From Ianthella basta (lineage: Eukaryota; Porifera; Demospongiae; Verongiida; Ianthellidae), in NCBI GenBank assembly GCA_964019415.1, contig OZ025878.1:1533001-1597000 (forward strand): a stretch of 64,000 nucleotides of DNA, given 5' to 3'. The translations under genes and the position numbers were made by a program. Below are positions 33,609-45,496 of the stretch, in pieces (within the stretch, counting starts at the first letter, position 1; each line of letters opens with the position of its first letter). The notes beneath the pieces were generated by a model. That model saw only the letters and a program-made list of their open reading frames with translations. It made no database searches and was not told the DNA's origin.

Positions 33609-35342
33609 AATAATATAATATAAATAAATAAATAATTCCCAGGGGGGTTGGCGGCCCTCATGAACATGTGCTAGGTATGGCTTTGAAGTATGGGAGATTT
33701 GAAGACTTTTAAATGAGACGGAATTTTTAATTAAGTCTTCATTCTTCTACAAGCAGCCTGCAAAATGCTGATATAAATGCACATAGGAGAACACTTAATG
33801 TATGGCGCATTTATATTGATGCATAGTGGTATTTTGTATATTAATGCAACTGGGCTTGTTGAGATGTGAAACTTGGTGGACACGTCCAAGTGGTCCACCT
33901 TCTTGTGTTATTAGCAGGATTTCTTAATTACCCTCAAAATGGCCAACATATGTGAGGTATATGATTTATTCAATCAGCCAGGCCCGCTCAGTCATGACAC
34001 TTGGTGAACCTAGCCAGATAATCCAACTGTTCATGGCATTAACAGGATTTCTTAATTAGTCGCAAAATGGCCGAGAAAAGTGAGGTTCATTGCATATCCC
34101 ACCAACCTGGCCCCGCTAAGTAGTGATACTAAGTGGACATAGTTAGATGGCCCATTTGCTCATGTCATTAGCAGGATTGCTTAATTAGTCACAAAATGGA
34201 GGCGTTGTTTTGAACAATCACATTTTTACACCAATTTGTAGGCATTTGCCGCTATGCTGGAGCAGAGCAGCACCAACATGTACACTTGCTCACAACTATT
34301 CAGCCACAATATCCAGCTACTATACCACCAATAGATAAATACAACCACCATCACCACCACCACAGTGGAAGTTGCAATGAGCAGTATATTATGTGCTACA
34401 GCTGCAAGAAAACAGACCACCACATCAGGCGCTGCTACCACATACTACTACCACCACCACACAGTGCAAGTTACAATATTACGGCCACCACATGCATTCC
34501 TAGATGAAAATGACCACCACCACCACCACCATCAAACAGTGCAAGTTACAATGCATGCATTCAGTATATGCGCCATTGCTCTAGAAAAAACACCACCGCC
34601 ACCACCATCACGCATTGCAAGTTACAATATCGCAGCCACCACCACCTGTGCCAGTAGAGTATCTGCATCAGTTGGTCATAGAAAAAGACCACCAGTGCAA
34701 GTTACAGTAGCCACCACCACATGTGCCAGTAGAGTATCTGTGCTAGTTGGTCATAGAAAAAGACCACCAGCGCAAGTTACAGTAGCCACCACCACATGTG
34801 CCAGTAGAGTATCTGCGCTAGTTGGTCATTGAAAAAGACCACCAGTGCAAGTTACAGTGGCTCCGGGCCAGCACATGCAAGTTACAGCCGGTCAGAACCT
34901 GCACCGCTGCCATTGGAATGCACGCTGCAGCAAGCAATTGTAACTTGCCTAAGGGCATGCCATTGAATTTCTTCCCATGCACTCTCAATTCAATGGCATG
35001 CCCTTAGGCAAGCTTACATTTGCTTGCTGCAGCGTGCACTCCAATGGCGGCGGTGCAGGTTCTGACCGGCTGTAACTTGCGCTGATGGTCTTTTACTTCA
35101 GCCATTGAGTGCATTTACTTTCTGGCACATGTGGTGGTGCGAATGGTGCTGGTGCCACTGTAACTTGCACTGGTGGTCTTTTTCTATGACCAACTAGCGC
35201 AGATACTCTACTGACACATGTGGTGGTGGCTACTGTAACTTGCACTGGTGGTGCTGTTTTTCTATGACCAACTAGCACAGATACTTTACTGGCACAGGTG
35301 GTGGTGGCTGTGATATTGTAACTTGCACTGTGTGGTGGTGGT
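33609..35342 (-). repeat. Foldback unit F (first of a 1,736-bp tandem pair)
   Basis: Reverse orientation: (TATTA)n-like start, tail (33637-34230), arm, centre about 34950-35010, second arm. The following 1,736 bp repeat it almost base for base. Confidence 0.9.
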
Positions 35343-37078
35343 AATATAATATAATATAAATAAATAAATAATTACCAGGGGGGTTGGCGGCCCTCATGAA
35401 CATGTGCTAGGTATGGCTTTGAAGTATGGGAGATTTGAAGACTTTTAAATGAGACGGAATTTTTAATTAAGTCTTCATTCTTCTACAAGCAGCCTGCAAA
35501 ATGCTGATATAAATGCACATAGGAGAACACTTAATGTATGGCGCATTTATATTGATGCATAGTGGTATTTTGTATATTAATGCAACTGGGCTTGTTGAGA
35601 TGTGAAACTTGGTGGACACGTCCAAGTGGTCCACCTTCTTGTGTTATTAGCAGGATTTCTTAATTACCCTCAAAATGGCCAACATATGTGAGGTATATGA
35701 TTTATTCAATCAGCCAGGCCCGCTCAGTCATGACACTTGGTGAACCTAGCCAGATAATCCAACTGTTCATGGCATTAACAGGATTTCTTAATTAGTCGCA
35801 AAATGGCCGAGAAAAGTGAGGTTCATTGCATATCCCACCAACCTGGCCCCGCTAAGTAGTGATACTAAGTGGACATAGTTAGATGGCCCATTTGCTCATG
35901 TCATTAGCAGGATTGCTTAATTAGTCACAAAATGGAGGCGTTGTTTTGAACAATCACATTTTTACACCAATTTGTAGGCATTTGCCGCTATGCTGGAGCA
36001 GAGCAGCACCAACATGTACACTTGCTCACAACTATTCAGCCACAATATCCAGCTACTATACCACCAATAGATAAATACAACCACCATCACCACCACCACA
36101 GTGGAAGTTGCAATGAGCAGTATATTATGTGCTACAGCTGCAAGAAAACAGACCACCACATCAGGCGCTGCTACCACATACTACTACCACCACCACACAG
36201 TGCAAGTTACAATATTACGGCCACCACATGCATTCCTAGATGAAAATGACCACCACCACCACCACCATCAAACAGTGCAAGTTACAATGCATGCATTCAG
36301 TATATGCGCCATTGCTCTAGAAAAAACACCACCGCCACCACCATCACGCATTGCAAGTTACAATATCGCAGCCACCACCACCTGTGCCAGTAGAGTATCT
36401 GCATCAGTTGGTCATAGAAAAAGACCACCAGTGCAAGTTACAGTAGCCACCACCACATGTGCCAGTAGAGTATCTGTGCTAGTTGGTCATAGAAAAAGAC
36501 CACCAGCGCAAGTTACAGTAGCCACCACCACATGTGCCAGTAGAGTATCTGCGCTAGTTGGTCATTGAAAAAGACCACCAGTGCAAGTTACAGTGGCTCC
36601 GGGCCAGCACATGCAAGTTACAGCCGGTCAGAACCTGCACCGCTGCCATTGGAATGCACGCTGCAGCAAGCAATTGTAACTTGCCTAAGGGCATGCCATT
36701 GAATTTCTTCCCATGCACTCTCAATTCAATGGCATGCCCTTAGGCAAGCTTACATTTGCTTGCTGCAGCGTGCACTCCAATGGCGGCGGTGCAGGTTCTG
36801 ACCGGCTGTAACTTGCGCTGATGGTCTTTTACTTCAGCCATTGAGTGCATTTACTTTCTGGCACATGTGGTGGTGCGAATGGTGCTGGTGCCACTGTAAC
36901 TTGCACTGGTGGTCTTTTTCTATGACCAACTAGCGCAGATACTCTACTGACACATGTGGTGGTGGCTACTGTAACTTGCACTGGTGGTGCTGTTTTTCTA
37001 TGACCAACTAGCACAGATACTTTACTGGCACAGGTGGTGGTGGCTGTGATATTGTAACTTGCACTGTGTGGTGGTGGT
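35343..37078 (-). repeat. Foldback unit G (second of the tandem pair)
   Basis: Every landmark of unit F recurs exactly 1,736 bp later. The only difference I noticed is near the junction (TTCCCAGG versus TTACCAGG). Confidence 0.9.
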
Positions 37079-38495
37079 AATATAATATAATATAAATAAA
37101 TAAATAATTACCAGGGGGGTTGGCGGCCCTCATGAGCATATGCTAGGTATGGCTTTGAAGTATGGGAGATTTTAAGACTTTTAAATGAGACGGAATTTTT
37201 AATTCTACAGTCTACAAGCAGCCTGCAAAATGCTAATATAAATGCACATAGGAGAACACTTAATGTATGGTGCATTTATATTGATGCATAGTGGTATCTT
37301 GTATATTAATGCAACTGGGCTCGTTGAGACATGAAAGTTGGTGGACACATCCAAGTGGTCCACCTTCCTATGTTATTAGCGGGATTTCTTAATTAGTCTC
37401 AAAATGGCCGACATATGTGAGGTGTACAATTTATTTAATCAGCCCGTCCTGCTTAGTCTTGACACTTGGTGGACCTAGCCAGATAATCCAACTGTTCATG
37501 TCATTAGCAGGATTTCTTAATTAGTCGCAAAATGGCCAAGAAAAGCGAGGTTCAATGCATATCCCACCTACCCGGCTCCGCTAAGTCTTGATACTAAGTG
37601 GACATAGTTAGATGGCCCATTTGCTCATGTCATTAGCAGGATTGCTTAATTAGTCACAAAATGGAGGCGATGTTTTGAACAATCACATTTTGGCACCAAT
37701 TTGTAGGCATTTGCTGCTATGCTGGAGCAGAGCATCACCCACATGTACACTTGCTCACAACTATCCAGCCACAATATTCAGCTACTATACCACCAAGAGA
37801 TAAATACAACCACCATTACCACCACAGTGGAAGTTGCAATGAGTAGTATATTATGTGCTACAGCTGAAAGAAAACAGACCACCATGCACATCAGGTGCTG
37901 CTACCATATACTACTACCACCACCACACAGTGCTAGTTACATTATTACTGCCACCACATGCAGTCCTAGATGTAACGACCGCCACCACCACCACACAGTG
38001 CAAGTGTCAATGCATGCATTCAGTATATGCGCCATTGCTCTAGAAAAAAACACCCCCGCCACCACTACCACACAGTGCAAGTTACAATATCGCAGCCACC
38101 ACCACCTGTGCCAGTAGAGTATCTGCGTCAGTTGGTCATAGAAAAAGACCACCAGTGCAAGTTACAGTGGCTCCGGGCCAGCACATGCAAGTTACAGCCG
38201 GTCAGAACCTGCACCGCTGCCATTGGAATGCACGCTGCAGCAAACAATTGTAACTTGCCTAAGGGCATGCCATTGAATTTCTTCCCATGCACTCTCAATT
38301 CAATGGCATGCCCTTAGGCAAGCTTACAATTGCTTGCTGCAGCATGCATTTCAATGGCAGCGGTGCAGGTTCTGACCGGCTGTAACTTGCATGTGCTGGC
38401 CCGGAGCCACTGTAACTTGCACTGGTGGTCTTTTTCAATGACCAACTAGCGCAGATACTCTACTGGCACAGGTGGTGGTGGCTGCGATATTGTAA
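37079..38495 (-). repeat. Foldback unit H
   Basis: Reverse orientation, same start as G, but with a diverged tail and shortened arms; centre about 38250-38325. Ends in ATATTGTAACTAATATAATATAA. Confidence 0.85.
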
Positions 38496-39600
38496 CTAAT
38501 ATAATATAATATAATATAATATAATTCCCGGGTGGTTTGGCAGCCCTCATGAACATTTGCTAGGTATGGTTTTGAAGTATGGGAGATTTTAACACTTTTA
38601 AATGAGACGGAATTTTTAATTAGGTCTTCGTTCTTCTACAAGCAGCCCGCAAAATGCTAATATAAATACGCATAAGAGAACACTTAATGTATGGTGCATT
38701 TATATTGATGCATAGTGGTATCTTGTATATTAATGCAACTCGGCTCGTTGAGACGTGAAACTTGGTGGACACATCCAAGTGGTCCACCTTCCTATGTTAT
38801 TAGCGGGATTTCTTAATTAGTCTCAAAATGGCCGACATATGTGAGGTGTATGATGTATTCAACCAGCCAGGCCCACTCAGTCATGACACTTAGTGGACCT
38901 AGCCAGATAATCCAACTGTTCATGTCATTAGCAGAATTTCTGAATTAATCGCAAAATGGCCGAGAAAAGTGAGGTTCATTGCATATCCCACCAACCCGGC
39001 CCCGCTAAGTTGTGATACTAAGTGGATATAGTTAGATGGCCCATTTGCTCATGTCATTAGCATGCAGGATTGCTTAATTAGTCACAAAATGGAGGCGTTG
39101 TTTTGATCAATCACATTTTGGCACCAATTTGTAGGCATTTGCCGCTATGCTGGAGCAGAGCAGCTCCCACATGTACATTTGCTCCACTATCCAGCTACAA
39201 TATCCAGCTACTATACCACCACATAGATAAATACAACCGCCATCACCACCAACTTGCCTAAGGGCATGCCATTGAATTTCTCCCAATGCACCCTCAATTC
39301 AATGGCATGCCCTTAGGCAAGCTTACATTTGCTTGCTGCAGCGTGCACTCCAATGGCAGCGGTGCAGGTTCTGACCGGCTGTAACTTGCGCTGGTGGTCT
39401 TTTTCTTCAGCCAGTAAGCACATTTACTTTCTGCCACATGTGGTGGTGTGAATTATGCGTGTGCTGGCCCGGGGCCACTGTACTTGCACTGGTGATCTTT
39501 TTCTATGACCAACTAGCGCAGATACTCTACTGGCACAGGTGGTGGTGGCTGCGATATTGTAACTTGCACTGTGTGGTGGTGGTGGTGGTGGTGTTATATC
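38496..39600 (-). repeat. Foldback unit I, one arm mostly missing
   Basis: Reverse tail from 38526 (CCCGGGTGG) to about 39245, then directly the hairpin centre (39251-39325) and a single arm to 39600. The left arm between tail and centre is deleted. Confidence 0.85.
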
Positions 39601-39611
39601 TATATATATAT

Positions 39612-39686
39612 ATATCCGTAACATGAAGCCATATGAAAACGTCAATTTGAAAACAATATAGGGGCTGCCACAGGCAGCCCCTAAAA
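39612..39686. repeat. Terminal hairpin tail shared with the 21.1-kb element
   Basis: CCGTAACATGAAGCCATATG..., GTCAATTTGAAAACAATAT, then a perfect GGGGCTGCC/GGCAGCCCC hairpin. The same order is seen at 21838-21911. The hairpin is followed at once by the Tc1 coding sequence (AAAAATGATGAAACT). Confidence 0.75.
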
Positions 39687-40063
39687 ATGATGAAACTACT
39701 GGGCTAGAACTACAAAAGCTACTGAAGAAGGAAATTGAGGGATTCGATGCTTCGGTGTCATCCATTCTTCGATGGAGAAATGACTTGGGGTGGACAACGA
39801 AAGGAACTAAATATTGCCAGATGATTAGAGAAGTGAACAAGGAGAAGAGACTGAAGTGGGCCAAAGACAATCAGGACACCACCTTTGATAATGTTATCTT
39901 TACGGATGAGACTACTGTACAGATGGAAAGTCACAGGCGTACATGTTGTTACCGGCGAGGGTGCAAGCCACGCTATAAACCCAAGCCTAAGCATCCTGTA
40001 AAGGTGCATGTCTGGGCAGGCATCAGTAATCGTGGAAGGTGTCGACTGTCAATCTTTGAAGGA
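39687..40063 (+). pseudogene. Tc1/mariner-like transposase, catalytic part
   Basis: The frame resumes as KNDETTGLELQKLLKKE, then SVSSILRWRNDLGWTTKGT, KRLKWAKDNQD, VIFTDETTVQ (first catalytic Asp) and HPVKVHVWAGIS, a Tc1 signature stretch. It stops at SIFEGQ, before the second and third catalytic acids, at another CAAGTA palindrome. It is collinear with, and begins exactly where, the N-terminal fragment at 24165-24402 stops. Confidence 0.85.
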
Positions 40064-40124
40064 CAAGTATTTCGAGTTAAAACTCGTGGGGCGCCAGGGC
40101 GCCCCTGAACCTCGAATTACTTGC
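40064..40124. repeat. Small CAAGTA palindrome (copy 2)
   Basis: Starts CAAGTATTTCGAGTTAAAA like copy 1, has a GGGCGCC-AG-GGCGCCC type centre, and ends CTCGAATTACTTG. Confidence 0.75.
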
Positions 40125-41204
40125 TAGCAATTTTTCCATGTACTTTTAGTAAATCAGATAGTTGGGGGTACAGTATTGTCGTTGGCCTGAAAGATACATC
40201 AAGACACACTAGACCGTTGGGTTTGCAAGAGTTTCAAGTCTCCAGAGCAGCCGATATATAGGACTGAGGCGCTTACATATTTACTGAGGCGCGAAGCGCC
40301 AAGGTAAATATGAGCGCTGAGGTCCTATATAGAGGCTATAGACCGACCTACCGTACTATATGTCTTATATAGTATGGTGAGTGCGCAACAGGAACGAACC
40401 GTTCAACCTTCCGCAGCAATATCAAGGCCAGACCTCTCCAGAGACGACGCCATTTGCATTCAATAAGCGCCTACATTATGTCACTGCTCCTTCTAGGAAC
40501 GGGCTACGGCACCATTGCATTCAGTAGACGCCTCCGTGACATCACAACAGGCTTCAGGGCTGACCAATGAGAATACTGCACGCCTTTTGGCAGCACGCTG
40601 ACCAATGAGATTACAGGGAACCGAATTCAAAATAATGCACAGTCAGCAGTTTTGGTTGTGGCCGTGACAAGGTGCTGCACGGAGGATCTTGAAAACGCTT
40701 CTATTCTGGCGGAACACCGACTTCAATGCAGACTCAGAACTAGAAGGAGCAATTTAATCACATTTGGGAGCTTTTGACAATATCCAGATGGGTTTTTAGT
40801 CATCTGAAGAAGTCGCTCAACTGACTGTGTCTGCGCGTCTTCCACGCCATAGTTTCGTGCAACAGAGCCGGACACAGTGCTCGGTTCCTAGAATACGTCC
40901 CTTTACGAATGTATTCCGGTATCTTGTCCAACTGACTTTCCTTAGTGTGACGATTTTTTGCAGTCACGTTTTTCTTGGAGCGTCAAGATCCTCCGCAGCA
41001 CTGATTGTCATGGCCACAGTGAAATGGTAAGACTGCTTCACCTGACATTGTTTCGTACACACATTTGGCTCTGGTTTCATGACATTTCTTCTTGATATCA
41101 GACCTGTTGCGCAATATGACACTTGATATCGTGATATCAGACCTCTTTTCAGGTCTATATCACATATATAGGACCATCTGCCAATGCTTAATCCTGCTTA
41201 ATCG
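40125..41204. other. Non-coding stretch with a long hairpin
   Basis: A near-perfect hairpin lies at 40256-40332 (TATAGGACTGAGGCGCTT... with its inverse ...AGCGCTGAGGTCCTATA). 40440-40560 has two short direct repeats (GCATTCARTARRCGCCT). No supported gene. Confidence 0.55.
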
Positions 41205-42664
41205 CTCAATGGCTGAAGAAAAAGACCACCAGCGCAAGTTACAGCTGGTCAGAACCTGCACCGCCACCATTGGAGTGCACGCTGCAGCAAGCAAATGTAA
41301 GCTTACCTAAGGGCATGCCATTGAATTGAGGGTGCGTGGGAAGAAATTCAATGGCATGCCCTTAGGCAAGTTACATTTGCTTGCTGCAGCGTGCACTCCA
41401 ATGGTGGCGGTGCAGGTTCTGACCAGCTGTAACTTGCGCTGGTGGTCTTTTTCTTCAGCCATTGAGCGCATTTACTTTCTGGCACATGTGGTGGTGCGAA
41501 TGGTGCTGGTGCCACTGTAACTTGCACTGGTGGTCTTTTTCTATGACCAACTAGTGCAGATACTCTACTGGCACATGTGGTGGTGGCTACTGTAACTTGC
41601 ACTGGTGGTCTTTTTCTCTATGACCAACTAGCACAGATACTTTACTGGCACAGGTGGTGGTGGCTGTGATATTGTAACTTGCACTGTGTGGTGGTGGTGG
41701 TGGTGTTTTTTCTAGAGCAATGGCACATATACTGAATGCATCCATTGTACTGGCACCATGTGGTGGTGGTGGTGGTCATTTTCATTTAGGAATGCATGTG
41801 GTGGCCGTAATATTGTAACTTGCACTGTGTGGTGGTGGTAGTAGTAGTATATAGTAGCAGCGCCTGATGTGGTGGTCTGTTTTCTTGCAGCTCTAGCACA
41901 TAATATTATACTGGTGTGCTCATTGCAACTTCCACTGTGGTGGTGGTGATGGCGGTTGTATTTATCTATGTGGTGGTGTAGTAGCTGGATATTGTGGCTG
42001 GATAGTTGTGAGCAAGTGTACATGTTGGTGCTGCTCTGCTCCAGCATAGCGGCAAATGCCTACAAATTGGTGTCAAAATGTGATTGTTCAAAACAACGCC
42101 TCCATTTTGTGACTAATTAAGCAATACTGCTAATGACATGAGGAAATTGGTCATCTAACTTCATCCACTTAGTATCATGACTTAGCAGGGCTGGGTTGGT
42201 AAGATATGCATTGAACCTCATTTTTCTCGGCCATTTTGCCACTAATTAAGAAATCCTGCTAATGACATGAACAGTTGCATTATCTGGCTAGGTCCATCAA
42301 GTGTCATGACTGAGCAGGCCGGGCTGGTTGAATACATCATACACATCACATATGTCGGCCATTTTGAGACTAATTAAGAAATCCCGCTAATAACATAGGA
42401 AGGTGGACCACTTGGATCTGTCCACCAAGTTTCACGTCTCAACGAGCCAAGTTGCATTAATATACAAGATACCACTATGCATCAATATAAATGCACCATA
42501 CATTAAGTGTTATGCTATGCACATTTATATTAGGATTTTGCGGGCTGCTTGTAGAAGAACGAAGACCTAATTAAAAATTCTGCCTCATTTAAAAGTCTTA
42601 AAATCTCCCATACTTCAAAGGCACACCTATCACATGTTCGTGAGGGGTGCCTAACTCCCCGGGA
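41205..42664 (+). repeat. Foldback unit J, separate from the array
   Basis: Forward unit starting abruptly in the left arm (CAATGGCTGAAGAAAAAGACC). Centre 41308-41367, complete right arm and tail, ending CTCCCCGGGAAG with no (TATTA)n. Almost identical to units A and D by eye, which implies recent spread. Confidence 0.9.
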
Positions 42665-42752
42665 AGTTTATTGAACAGTTAAAGCGCGGCGGATCTAGTA
42701 CCGTACCGACCACTTTGCAGGCAGCCATCTTTATGACGTCATAATTTATGCA

Positions 42753-43598
42753 CGAATATTCGAACGACTATTCGAATATGGGAGTCACTATGTTCACCAA
42801 TGTTGAAGTACGGAAGTAGGACGCACGTGACTAGAAGTTGCGCAAGCACTCTTCTACGTATACGGGGTGGGCGAAATCTCGGAGATCTGCAGCTGTGACA
42901 TTTGAGCGACCGTGACGTCAAGGACAGCAGTCCTAGGGCAAACAAAGGCCTGCGTATACCAGGCCTACCATATAGGATGACTAAGAGTATAGAAGAGTCT
43001 AAAAATAAAACCAGCCATAACCCTAACCCTAACACAAAATCCAAGCATGCTAAGCACATTGGCCGAGCGAGCTAACCCCAGTGGCCAAGCGAGCTAACCC
43101 CAGTGGCCGAGCGAGCTAACCCCAGTGGCCGAGCGAGCTAACCCCAGTGGCCGAGCGAGCTAACCCCAGTGGCCAAGCGAGCTAACCCCAGTGGCCGAAC
43201 GAGCTAACCCCAGTGAGGGCAAGCCAAATGAGCGGATTCCAAGCGAGCCACCAGCGAGGACAGCAAACGGTAATGGTACCACCGAACTCAACTGCTCTCA
43301 TCCTACTCTATCGCGACAACGTAGCTAAACAAGCCAGGAAAGGCAGCAAGCAGTCGACCAAGCGAACCGCCAGATCGAACAAACCGCCAAAACCAACCCG
43401 TCACTGTGAGCAACAGTATTTTATACTAGTTACTTAGGGACTGGGTAAGTAACAGAATTTATACAGTGTAGAATATAGTCATGTCACGTGCATCCTAAAT
43501 TACTTCCGTACTTCAACATTGGTGAACATAGTGAATCCCATTCGAATATTAGACAGCCGAACGAATATTCGGTTATTCGGTTATTCGTTCGACCCTTA
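42753..43598. mobile_element. Non-autonomous TIR element with 22-bp minisatellite
   Basis: Left arm 42753-42831 (CGAATATTCGAACG... GTTCACCAATGTTGAAGTAC ...CACGTGAC) is inverted at 43483-43571. The right end carries TTCGGTTATTCGTTCGACCC, also seen near 22109. No transposase. The interior holds a 22-bp tandem array and a short AACCCTAACCCTAA run. Confidence 0.75.
43062..43215. repeat. 22-bp minisatellite, seven units
   Basis: Seven exact-length units of GCCRARCGAGCTAACCCCAG + TG fill 154 bp. Differences are limited to A/G at two positions. Confidence 0.95.
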
Positions 43599-43738
43599 CT
43601 ACTAACACTGTGAGACAATTACTTTCATGTTTTATGTACTTCTGAGCGACTATGACATAATATGGTCAATGTAGTTTATATGCATGTGCATATACGTATG
43701 TGCGCAGATGTGCTAACACAGTTGGCATGTACATGCAC

Positions 43739-44320
<582 letters not shown>

Positions 44321-45094
44321 CTATAAACAGCCATTAACTTCAGCGCATATGAGGTAGCTGGGTTAAAAAGGTATAAGCTGGCCGTGCAAATATGATTTCA
44401 ACCCAAAAAGCATCCTACGTGGAGACGCTCCCTGGCTTCCTATGGTGCAACGGCCAAAGTGGAATTGGCGACATTCAGTAGGCCCGAGGTGTCTCCTGCC
44501 GTTCTGTACAAGCTGCGTAGTTGGCAGCTTAAGCGCTTCGTTGGTTTACCCGGGCTGCCTCTGTTGCACCGATTAGCTACACTGCCAAATGTCACTTGTG
44601 GTTAGTCACAAATTCTTTGCCCACGCAATTTGGTCAAAAGTTTGCATAATTGATTAGTATAAACAAATAACAAAGATGCTAAAGCAACTGTCAAGCTAAT
44701 TAGGGTCACAATGGTCCTATATACGTATATACTGTTTACTTCTGTATCTATGATTTACTTCTAAGACGCTTGCATCCTCGAGCAATGGCTTCCAGGGCAG
44801 TGGTCCACAACTTTTCAAATGCCTCAGGGCAGCTCATGTTCTTCACCAAGCAAGTAATCAATGTGAAAAGCTACTCTGACAACGGAAAACCTGGTATCGC
44901 ACCTTCGAACACTCAGGATGATTGAACAACGTCTTCGCAACTTAAAAAATATGTAGCGACATAGGCGGAACGTATATAAGTGTAAATGGTGACGGAATTT
45001 CGTTCAGAAGCACCTCGTAGAGGCGTTGATGAGCAAATTCGTTAGTGCAGTCGGTACCTGTACTTGCATATTACGGAATCACTGTACACCTTAT
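44321..45094. other. No gene seen
   Basis: Mixed sequence without a supported frame or repeat boundary. Confidence 0.4.
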
Positions 45095-45235
45095 CGTCCA
45101 TACCCGTACCCGTACCCGTCCTACGCCCGTACCTGTACCAGTCCCACGCCTGTACCCGTAGCCATTCTACGCCCGTCGCCGTAGCCGTTGCACGGGCGTA
45201 TACGGGTACTTTTTTGTGACAAGTACCGTATAAGG
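45095..45235 (-). repeat. Degenerate (CCCGTA)n hexamer minisatellite, locus 2
   Basis: Same repeat and same flanking leader as 23855-24020, in opposite orientation (CCCGTACCCGTACCCGT... ending GGGTACTTTTTTGTGAC and AAGTACCGTA). Confidence 0.8.
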
Positions 45236-45496
45236 AAGCATAGACATTTTAGACTGATACCTGCGAATACTAGCCAGAGGTGATCTGACCAGTTTCTGGA
45301 AACCTTGGAAACATCCCTGGATCCACCCTTGATCTATGCGTACTCTGGAGGAGGGAACCCCTTCGGTGTAATAAACATGCCATCACCATGGCTTGCTGTG
45401 CACAAATACATATTCTATATAGGAACCCCCTGCACATGTGCCAGCAACATACTGTTGTGCAGTGCAGTGATAGCTGTGCTGTTCCTTCAGGCTTGC

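Larger units (their letters stand above)
25361..39600. repeat. Foldback array, nine unit copies in two opposing orientations
   Basis: Five forward units (25361-33563) face four reverse units (33609-39600), making a giant palindrome about 33.59 kb. Each unit has three parts. The first is a hairpin centre with 22-bp stems (CCTAAGGGCATGCCATTGAA and its inverse) around a ~17-bp loop. The second is two arms of ~65-bp minisatellite blocks, each opened by TGTAACTTGCACTG or its inverse and spaced by GGTGGT/CACCAC runs. The third, on one side only, is a ~650-bp tail ending CCCGGGAATTA plus (TATTA)n. The open frames here (for example CASRVSALVGHRKRPPVQVTV on one strand) recur on both strands and are repeat translations. 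No transposase is present. Confidence 0.9.

Noticed and set aside
27200..38117. Recurring ~60-220 residue frames (CASRVSALVGHRKRPPVQVTV-like, His-rich)
   Set aside because: They follow the foldback minisatellite, occur on both strands of the same units and have no start or domain logic. Treated as repeat translation.
25361..39600. CRISPR-like array of ~65-bp repeats
   Set aside because: Repeat units are inverted as well as direct, spacers are not unique, there are no cas genes, and the window is eukaryotic.
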